In this document: one piece after another, positions 57,885 to 64,000 of the stretch
Layout of the letters: each line of letters begins with the position of its first letter
How positions within the stretch are numbered: the stretch's first letter is position 1
NCBI RefSeq assembly: GCF_000378505.1
Contig: NZ_KB899989.1
Coordinates: forward strand, 172,221-236,220
DNA: 64,000 nt
Direction of reading: 5' to 3'
Source: Modicisalibacter luteus DSM 23508
Lineage (GTDB): Bacteria > Pseudomonadota > Gammaproteobacteria > Pseudomonadales > Halomonadaceae
Position numbers and translations under genes: made by a program
The notes under the pieces: generated by a model
Seen by the model: the letters and a program-made list of their open reading frames with translations, nothing else
The model's database searches: none
Told to the model about the DNA's origin: nothing

Positions 57885-59117
57885 ATGATCACCCCGGTCA
57901 CCGACTCGATACGCACCGACAACACCCTGGCCCTGATCCGTTCGCTGCGCGCCCATGGCGCCATGGCCCGTGTCGACCTGGCTGCTGCCAACCAGTTGAG
58001 CTCGGCTACGGTGACCTCGATCAGCGGCGATCTGCTCGAACGAGGCATCATCGTCGAACGCCCACCTTCCGCTCAGCAACTCGGCCATCGCGGCCGTCCC
58101 AAAACGCTGATAGCTCTCGATCCTGATGCAGCCTGCGTAATCACCATCAAGCTGTCGATCAACGAAGTGCGCTTCACGGTAGGCAATTTCTGCGGTGAGC
58201 TGCATCACAGCGACACCCAGGCGGTCGACACGCTGGCTCTGACGGCCGAGGCGTTGATCGAATTGCTGGTTCGGCACATCGACGGCCTGAGCCAACGCCT
58301 GGCGGCTACCTGCGGCCCGGTCGCCAGTATTTGCCTGGCCGTGCAGGGAATCGTGTCGCCGGTACGCGGCAGCATCGTCTGGTCGCCAGCCTTCGCCCTG
58401 CGTAATGTCGATATCGTTTCGCCGCTCCGGGCCCGTTTCGCCTGCCCGGTTCAGCTGGAAAACGACGCCAACTGCATCTCTGCAGCGATCACCAGCCACC
58501 CTGACTACATGGCCATTCCCAACCTGGCAGTAATCATGCTCGGTTATGGTGTGGGCATGGCGATGCTGATCGATGGCAAGCCCTATCTCGGCGCCCACGG
58601 TTCCTCGGCGGAGTTCGGGCATACCAAATACGAGGCCAACGGCGCACTCTGCGCCTGTGGCAAGCGCGGCTGTATCGAGGCTTACGTCAGTGACTACGCG
58701 CTCTATCGAGACGCCCACACACTATTACCGCTGCCCGCTGGCGATAGCGCCCACCCCTCGGAGGAACAGATGCAGGCGCTGGTCCGGCTCGCCGAGAACG
58801 GCAACCCGGTCGCCAAGCAGATATTCGCCAAGGCGGGCCATGTGCTGGGAACCGGCATCGCCAACGTGTTGGCGCTGTTCAACCCCGATCAGGTACTGAT
58901 CACCGGCTCGGGCGTGCGCGCCTACCATCAGCTCGCGCCCAGCCTTGATCAGGCACTGAATGACGCATTGGTCGAGGAACTGATCGGCCAGACGCGCCTA
59001 GCCACTTACGGTTGGGACCACGACATGACCTGCATGGGCGCTATCCAGTTGGCCCTGAAGGCGGCCGATCATCGGCTGGTACAACTTGATCGTTCAAAGG
59101 CCCTGCCCTTGGCTTGA
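57885..59117 (+). CDS. ROK-family transcriptional regulator (XylR-like)
   Basis: 410 residues: N-terminal winged HTH (about 15-75: RVDLAAANQLSSATVTSISG) and a ROK sugar-kinase-like domain. The ROK zinc motif is seen in CACGKRGCIEAYVS, with GHTKYEANG before it. Divergent from the pentose operon and flanked by AT-rich operators, so it is the probable local repressor sensing xylose or a relative. Confidence 0.9.
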   Translation: MITPVTDSIRTDNTLALIRSLRAHGAMARVDLAAANQLSSATVTSISGDLLERGIIVERPPSAQQLGHRGRPKTLIALDPDAACVITIKLSINEVRFTVGNFCGELHHSDTQAVDTLALTAEALIELLVRHIDGLSQRLAATCGPVASICLAVQGIVSPVRGSIVWSPAFALRNVDIVSPLRARFACPVQLENDANCISAAITSHPDYMAIPNLAVIMLGYGVGMAMLIDGKPYLGAHGSSAEFGHTKYEANGALCACGKRGCIEAYVSDYALYRDAHTLLPLPAGDSAHPSEEQMQALVRLAENGNPVAKQIFAKAGHVLGTGIANVLALFNPDQVLITGSGVRAYHQLAPSLDQALNDALVEELIGQTRLATYGWDHDMTCMGAIQLALKAADHRLVQLDRSKALPLA

Positions 59118-59174
59118 ATCGCCGCGCAGGGCGACTGGAATAGTCCGCGACTGGATCCGTCCTCACAGCAAACA

Positions 59175-59206
59175 AAAGCGCCGCCGGCCTGAGCCGACAG
59201 CGCTTT
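59175..59206. terminator. Bidirectional terminator between ROK gene and second dehydratase
   Basis: AAAGCGC/GCGCTTT outer stem with an inner CGGC/GCCG stem, between convergent genes. Confidence 0.7.
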
Positions 59207-59235
59207 ATCCTGCCTCTAGCTAATCCACTAACGCT

Positions 59236-61002
59236 TCAATGCGAGTGCCGGGGCACCTCGGCGCCGCGACAGCCCACCAGGAAGTCGAAGTCGCAGCCCT
59301 CGTCGGCCTGCAGCACCCGCTCGATATAGAGCTGGCGGTAGCCGCCGCTGGCGGCAATGGTCCGGGACGCTTCGGTGGGATCGGACTCGGCCAGGCGCGC
59401 TTCGAGCTCCGCGTCGCTGATGTCCAGGTGCAGCTTGCCGGCATAGGCGTCGAGCTCGATCCAGTCGCCGTTGCGCACCGCGGCCAGCGGACCACCGGCG
59501 GCAGCTTCCGGGGCGACATGCAGCACCACGGTGCCGTAGGCGGTACCGCTCATGCGTGCATCCGAGATGCGCACCATGTCGGTAATGCCCTGCTCGAGGA
59601 TCTTGGCCGGCAGGCCCATGTTGCCGACCTCGGCCATGCCGTGATAGCCGCGCGGCCCGCAGTTCTTCATCACCAGCACGCTGTCGGCCGTGACCTCGAG
59701 GTCGGGGTCGTTGATGCGCGCCTTGTAGTCGTCGAAGTCCTCGAACACTACCGCCTGGCCGCGATGGGTCATCAGCTCGGGGGTCGCCGCCGAGGGCTTG
59801 AGCACCGCGCCGCGTGGGGCGAGGTTGCCGCGCAGCACGCACATGCCCCCGTCCTCGCGCAGCGGGTTGTCCAGCGGCCGGATCACCTCGTCGTTGTACT
59901 GCGGGGCATCCTTGACGTTGTCCCACAGCGTCTTGCCGTTGACGGTCAGTGCGTCCTTGTGCGGCAGGCGGTCGGCTTCACCCAGGCGGCGCAGTACCGC
60001 GGGCAACCCGCCAGCGTAATAGAACTCTTCCATCAGGAAGCGCCCGGAGGGCTGCAGGTCGACGAGGGTCGGCGTGCCGCGGCCGATGCGCGTCCAGTCG
60101 TCGAGGTCGAGATCCACGCCGATACGCCCGGCGATGGCTTTCAGGTGAATCACCGCGTTGGTCGAGCCGCCGATCGCGGCGTTGGTGCGGATGGCATTCT
60201 CGAAGGCGCCCTTGGTGAGGACCTTCGAGAGCGTGAGGTCCTCATGGACCATCTCGACGATGCGGCTGCCGGACAGGTGGGCGAGCACGTAGCGGCGCGA
60301 GTCCACCGCCGGGATCGCCGCGTTGTGCGGCAAGGACGTGCCCAGCGATTCGGCCATGCAGGCCATGGTCGAGGCGGTGCCCATGGTGTTGCAGGTCCCG
60401 GCCGAGCGCGACATGCCAGCCTCGGCAGCCATGAACTCGTGGATCGAGATCTTGCCGGCCTTGACCTGCTCGGAGAGTTGCCAGACCACGGTGCCCGAGC
60501 CGATGTCCTTGCCCTCGTGCTTGCCATTGAGCATCGGCCCGCCGGTGACCACGATGGTGGGAATGTCGCAGCTCGCCGCGCCCATCAGCAGCGCCGGAGT
60601 GGTCTTGTCGCAGCCGACCAGCAGCACCACCGCGTCCAGCGGGTTGCCGCGGATTGCCTCCTCGACGTCCATGCTCGCCAGGTTGCGGGTGAACATGGCG
60701 GTGGGGCGCAGGTTGGACTCGCCGTTGGAGAACACCGGGAACTCCAGCGGGTAGCCGCCGGCTTCCAGCACGCCCTTCTTGACGTGCTCGGCGATCTTGC
60801 GGAAGTGGGCGTTGCACGGCGTGAGCTCCGACCAGGTGTTGCAGATGCCGATGATCGGCTTGCCCTGGAACTCGTGATCGGGGATGCCCTGGTTCTTCAT
60901 CCAGCTGCGGTACATGAAGCCGTTCTTGTCGGCGCTGCCGAACCAGGCGGCACTGCGAAGCGGTTTTGCTTGGGAGCGAAGCGGGCGTTTCTCATTGGAC
61001 AT
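59236..61002 (-). CDS. IlvD/Edd-family pentonate dehydratase (second copy; L-arabinonate dehydratase-like)
   Basis: 588 residues. Fe-S motifs [16 protein letters not shown] and [12 protein letters not shown]-terminus LRSAAWFGSADKNGFMYRSW is typical of L-arabinonate dehydratases. The ATG at 61002 follows GGAGGAG; the longer frame to 61041 is not needed. It is a distinct subfamily from the copy at 46538 (different N-terminus). Divergent from the TRAP operon, with an inverted repeat upstream. Confidence 0.9.
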   Translation of the reverse strand: MSNEKRPLRSQAKPLRSAAWFGSADKNGFMYRSWMKNQGIPDHEFQGKPIIGICNTWSELTPCNAHFRKIAEHVKKGVLEAGGYPLEFPVFSNGESNLRPTAMFTRNLASMDVEEAIRGNPLDAVVLLVGCDKTTPALLMGAASCDIPTIVVTGGPMLNGKHEGKDIGSGTVVWQLSEQVKAGKISIHEFMAAEAGMSRSAGTCNTMGTASTMACMAESLGTSLPHNAAIPAVDSRRYVLAHLSGSRIVEMVHEDLTLSKVLTKGAFENAIRTNAAIGGSTNAVIHLKAIAGRIGVDLDLDDWTRIGRGTPTLVDLQPSGRFLMEEFYYAGGLPAVLRRLGEADRLPHKDALTVNGKTLWDNVKDAPQYNDEVIRPLDNPLREDGGMCVLRGNLAPRGAVLKPSAATPELMTHRGQAVVFEDFDDYKARINDPDLEVTADSVLVMKNCGPRGYHGMAEVGNMGLPAKILEQGITDMVRISDARMSGTAYGTVVLHVAPEAAAGGPLAAVRNGDWIELDAYAGKLHLDISDAELEARLAESDPTEASRTIAASGGYRQLYIERVLQADEGCDFDFLVGCRGAEVPRHSH

Positions 61003-61110
61003 GACTATCTCCTCCACGGTGGCTGGCGACCTGATCACCACGCGTCATTGACGTTATGTACGCACCATACCGGCAATATCGATAACCACGAAATGCCCAT
61101 ATAACCTATC

Positions 61111-61134
61111 TTTGATATCCATTTGTATATCAAA
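61111..61134. promoter_or_regulatory. Inverted repeat upstream of the second dehydratase
   Basis: TTTGATAT-N8-ATATCAAA, a perfect 8-bp inverted repeat about 110 bp before the dehydratase start. It differs from the ATGTTSAACAT set, so this gene may answer to another regulator. The rest of 61135-61300 shows nothing notable. Confidence 0.55.
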
Positions 61135-61301
61135 AATAAATTCTCTTGCCACTCGTCCTTGATACAAGGTGTGGCGCACTGTCTCGAAGCGTGGCTAAGC
61201 CCCTGTTCAGGCAGGTGTTCTTTGCTACCGCGACATGGCTCACCTTGTGGCGTGGTGATGCCGCATAACCGCAGAGAAACACCCACCCCATACGAAAGTC
61301 T

Positions 61302-61332
61302 ATGTTGAACATATACTCGCTATGTTCAACAT
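61302..61332. promoter_or_regulatory. Twin GntR-type operators upstream of the TRAP operon
   Basis: ATGTTGAACAT (61302-61312) and ATGTTCAACAT (61322-61332), both perfect, centres 20 bp apart as at 48451/48471. They lie about 120-150 bp before the dctP start. Confidence 0.78.
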
Positions 61333-61453
61333 TCTAAAACCAATCACGTCGGTTCAACCACAGGCCACACTGGATGGTTACGGCCCGAGCGTGACGTCGC
61401 CATCACTCGATGACCACCAAGCCACAACAACAAACGCTGTTCGGAGACAACAC

Positions 61454-62473
61454 ATGTTCAAGCTCAAACCCATCGTAATCGCTACAAGTTCGCTGATGTT
61501 ACTGGGACTTTCCGCTGCACAGGCTGCCGAGTACGAATGGAAGTTCCAGGCTTCGGAAACCTCCGGTGAACCCAGTTTCAAGATCAAGCAGGAGTGGGCC
61601 GACAAGATCGAAACCATGACCGATGGCCGAGTCTCTATCGAAGTCATGCCGATCAATGCGGTGGTGGGGCCGACCGAAACCCTGCAGGCCGTCAGCTCCG
61701 GCATCCTCCAAGGCCACATGACCGACCCCAGTTACTTCTCGGGACAGGATCCGGCCTTCGGCATGCTGGGTAACCTGGTCGGTGCCTGGCAGGACCCGTA
61801 CGACTTTCTTGAATTCATGAACAATGCCGGCGGCGAAGAGCTTTACAACGAACTGGCCGAGCCCTATGGCACCCACCTGATCTCCGCGGCTACCTTCCCG
61901 CTGGAGTCGGTACCGTCCACGGTGGAAATCAAGACCATAGACGACTTCCAAGGGCTCAAGATCCGCGCTCCGCAGGGGATGGTCTACAACATCTTCGAGC
62001 GCATCGGTGCCACACCGGTCAACCTGCCGGGCTCCGAGGTCTATACCGGTCTCGAGAAGGGCGTGATCGACGCAGCGGACTCCACCGTGCTCTCCAACAA
62101 CGACGCTCAGGGGCTACACCAGTTCGCTCCCTACCCCCTGTATCCCGGCTTCCACTCCATGCCGATGATCGCCGTATCGATCAACAAGGGGATCTGGGAC
62201 GAGTTGCCGGCAGACCTGCAAACGACGCTGGAGGTCGCCTTCGACCGGATGGCCTATGACTTGATCGCACGCCTGAGTGCGCAGGACATCGAGGTCCTCC
62301 AGAAGCTCCAGGAAGATCCGAATGTCCATCCGTACGATCTGCCGGCCGAAGAGCGCAAGAAGTTCCGTCAGGCCGCCGAGCAGGAATGGAAGGAATGGGC
62401 AGGCAGGAACGAGATGACCCAGAAAATCTACGACTCCGCGACTGCATTCCTGAAGGCTCGCGGCCAGCTCTAA
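61454..62473 (+). CDS. TRAP transporter solute-binding protein (DctP family)
   Basis: 339 residues. Signal peptide MFKLKPIVIATSSLMLLGLS, cleaved after AQAA. The family's GLKIRAPQGMVYN segment holds the Arg that binds the ligand carboxylate. The frame is open from 61322, but that start overlaps the operator; the ATG at 61454 begins the signal peptide. By regulon membership it probably binds a sugar acid. Confidence 0.9.
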   Translation: MFKLKPIVIATSSLMLLGLSAAQAAEYEWKFQASETSGEPSFKIKQEWADKIETMTDGRVSIEVMPINAVVGPTETLQAVSSGILQGHMTDPSYFSGQDPAFGMLGNLVGAWQDPYDFLEFMNNAGGEELYNELAEPYGTHLISAATFPLESVPSTVEIKTIDDFQGLKIRAPQGMVYNIFERIGATPVNLPGSEVYTGLEKGVIDAADSTVLSNNDAQGLHQFAPYPLYPGFHSMPMIAVSINKGIWDELPADLQTTLEVAFDRMAYDLIARLSAQDIEVLQKLQEDPNVHPYDLPAEERKKFRQAAEQEWKEWAGRNEMTQKIYDSATAFLKARGQL

Positions 62474-62542
62474 GCAATGGACATGCCCAAAGCGTCGCCA
62501 GGCGAAGGTCGGATGTTTTTGGATAGACCCATGATATATCCA

Positions 62543-62563
62543 GGGGCCGGCACGTCCGGCCCC
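62543..62563 (+). promoter_or_regulatory. Hairpin between dctP and dctQ
   Basis: GGGGCCGG/CCGGCCCC with CACGT loop, 70 bp after the dctP stop, no U-run. Likely a 3'-stabilising or attenuating structure favouring the binding protein. Confidence 0.55.
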
Positions 62564-62591
62564 GCCATCTTTCCGCCCTATTCTGACCATG

Positions 62592-62611
62592 GCAGCACCT
62601 GCAGGTGCTGC
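62592..62611 (+). promoter_or_regulatory. Perfect 20-bp palindrome just before the dctQ ribosome-binding site
   Basis: GCAGCACCTG/CAGGTGCTGC ends three bases before GGAGGAAAC. As RNA it could fold beside the ribosome-binding site; as DNA it could bind a dimeric protein. Confidence 0.5.
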
Positions 62612-62622
62612 ATGGAGGAAAC

Positions 62623-63249
62623 ATGTCCCCTTCGATAGACAAGGACAATCGCACTTTGAAACATGAGGACGAGCTTGCCGGCCCGACGTCCGGCGAGACC
62701 ACCACGGTCCCCGATCCCGTGCGCAGCACCTTCGACCGTGGCGTGGTGTGGTGCGCCCGCGGTGCCGCCTGGCTGGTCTTCGCCGCCATGGCGATCAGTG
62801 TCTTCGAGGTCATCATGCGCTACGGCTTCGGCTCGCCCACCTCGTGGGTCCACGAGAGCGTGGTCATGCTGGTCGCCGTCAGCTTCGCCCTCGGCGGCCC
62901 GGCGGCCCTGGCCAGCAACCGCCATATCCGCGTGCGCGTGCTCTACGACAGCGCCGGCCCGCGCCTCAAGCTGTGGCTCGACCGCTTCAACGACCTGGTC
63001 ACCTTCGGCTTCTGCCTGGCGATGAGCTACGCCGCCTACGTGATGTTCTGGGACGCCTCGCACAATCCCCTGGGCGAGTGGTCGCTGGAGCGCTCCGGGA
63101 CCTCCTGGAACCCGCCGTTTCCCGCCCTGGTCAAGGGCATCATCATGATCGCGCTGATCCTCATGTGCATTCAGTCGTTCATCCACCTGATCCAGTCGCT
63201 GCGCGGCAAGCCCGCCATCCCCCCGAGCGATAACGAGGGAGCCGTGTAA
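62623..63249 (+). CDS. TRAP transporter small permease (DctQ family)
   Basis: 208 residues with four membrane segments after an acidic 30-residue N-terminal tail; SPTSWVHESVVMLVAVSFALGG and NRHIRVRVLYD are family features. The ATG at 62623 follows GGAGGAAAC. Its stop overlaps the dctM start. Confidence 0.9.
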   Translation: MSPSIDKDNRTLKHEDELAGPTSGETTTVPDPVRSTFDRGVVWCARGAAWLVFAAMAISVFEVIMRYGFGSPTSWVHESVVMLVAVSFALGGPAALASNRHIRVRVLYDSAGPRLKLWLDRFNDLVTFGFCLAMSYAAYVMFWDASHNPLGEWSLERSGTSWNPPFPALVKGIIMIALILMCIQSFIHLIQSLRGKPAIPPSDNEGAV

Positions 63250-64000
63250 TGGATATCGCCGACGGAACGATCCTGATGGTCGGGGCGATCTTCGCCCTGC
63301 TGATCACCGGCCTGCCGCTGGCCTTCATCACCGGCCTGGTGGCGCTGGCCTTTACCTTCGGCTGGTTCGGCACCAACGCCCTGCCGCTGGTCACCAGCCG
63401 CGTATATGGCTTCGTCACCGAGTATTCGCTGGTGGCGGTGCCGATGTTCGTGTTGATGGCCTCGCTGCTCGACCGCTCGGGCATCGCCAAGGACCTGTTC
63501 AACGCCATGCGCGTGTTCGCCGGCCGCCTGCCCGGCGGGGTCGCGGTGCAGACCGTGGTGGTGGCGTTCTTCCTCGCCGCACTGTCGGGCATCATCGGCG
63601 GCGAGATCGTGCTGCTGGGCATTCTGGCGCTGCCCCAGATGCTGCGCCTGGGCTACGACAAGCACCTGTCGATCGGCGTGGTGTGTGCCGGCGGCTCGCT
63701 GGGCACCATGATGCCGCCCTCGATCGTACTGATCATCTACGGCCTGATCGCCAGCGTGTCGATCGCCGACCTGTTTACCGCCGCGATCACCCCGGCGGTG
63801 ATCCTGATGCTCTCCTACATCGGCTACGTGCTGGTGCGCTGCCTGAAGAACCCTGCCATGGGGCCGCCGCTGACCGATGAGGCGCGGGCCGAGACGTTTG
63901 CCACCAAGGGCCAGGCGCTCAAGGCGATCATCGTGCCGGCGCTGATCGCGGTGCTGGTGCTGGGCTCGATCTACGGCGGCGTGGCCTCGGTCACCGAGGC
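63249..64000 (+). CDS. TRAP transporter large permease (DctM family), partial
   Basis: The N-terminal 250 residues are visible; the gene runs off the window. The ATG at 63249 overlaps the dctQ stop (TAATG). Repeated membrane segments and LAALSGIIGGEIVLLGILAL with SLGTMMPPSIVLIIYG are characteristic of the Na+-coupled large subunit. Confidence 0.92.
   Translation, partial: MDIADGTILMVGAIFALLITGLPLAFITGLVALAFTFGWFGTNALPLVTSRVYGFVTEYSLVAVPMFVLMASLLDRSGIAKDLFNAMRVFAGRLPGGVAVQTVVVAFFLAALSGIIGGEIVLLGILALPQMLRLGYDKHLSIGVVCAGGSLGTMMPPSIVLIIYGLIASVSIADLFTAAITPAVILMLSYIGYVLVRCLKNPAMGPPLTDEARAETFATKGQALKAIIVPALIAVLVLGSIYGGVASVTE

Noticed and set aside
59239..61104. 621-codon open frame on the plus strand opposite the second dehydratase
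   Set aside because: Shadow of a high-GC gene. The minus-strand frame has clear Fe-S motifs and a ribosome-binding site; the plus-strand translation is His/Gly/Val-rich with no recognisable domain.

Overview
The window is a high-GC chromosomal segment from a gammaproteobacterium. Gene content, acidic proteins and gene order fit a Halomonas-like member of the Halomonadaceae; this is inferred from protein character, since no 16S gene is present. No plasmid, phage or CRISPR locus is visible. The only mobile trace is an integrase stub beside dusA.

Layout. 1-10.7 kb: the TCA cluster lpd (cut by the window edge), sucB, sucA, sdhB, sdhA, sdhD and sdhC on the minus strand, divergent from gltA. 10.7-13.2 kb: a gene-free stretch with DnaA-box-like sites, tRNA-Glu and tRNA-Ala with a strong promoter, and gltX. 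13.3-17.6 kb: a LysR regulator with an apparent CTG start, a DASS-type transporter, an XRE/CI-like regulator and a small acidic protein. 17.6-25.5 kb: stress and post-transcriptional control genes, namely two unannotated CsrB/RsmZ-type small RNAs with GacA-type upstream palindromes, a Crp-family regulator, a DJ-1/PfpI protein, a KGG stress protein, an SRAP protein, SOS-controlled umuDC, a NYN-nuclease/cold-shock fusion and the integrase stub. 25.5-45.6 kb: housekeeping and accessory metabolism (dusA, M14 deacylase, TSUP permease, glycosyltransferase, CPA2 antiporter, amidoligase plus amidotransferase, GMC oxidoreductase, GST, OsmC, DUF1415, aldo/keto reductase, endonuclease V, DUF1499, sbcDC, wrbA, argE). 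45.6-64 kb: pentose and sugar-acid catabolism, with a FadR-type GntR regulator, two IlvD/Edd-family dehydratases, an MFS sugar porter, a pentoside ABC transporter with GH43, SMP-30 lactonase and SDR, a ROK regulator and a TRAP transporter.

How the parts work together. The sugar region looks like an oxidative pentose route: import by ABC or MFS, hydrolysis by GH43, oxidation by SDR, lactone opening by SMP-30, dehydration by the IlvD/Edd enzymes. Pairs of ATGTTSAACAT-like palindromes, twice spaced exactly 20 bp centre to centre, occur before the GntR gene, the first dehydratase and the TRAP operon, and point to one regulon.

The most interesting signal is non-coding. Two paralogous minus-strand RNAs (about 17693-17842 and 20800-20967) carry six and seven GGA motifs, several in hairpin loops. 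Each has a TGTAAG-N6-CTTACA-type palindrome about 65 bp upstream of a predicted start (one perfect, one with two mismatches). A third, perfect palindrome lies before the NYN/cold-shock gene. The KGG gene beside the second RNA carries a GGA-loop hairpin in its leader, as expected for a CsrA/RsmA target. All of this was read by eye and needs folding, covariance-model and expression tests.
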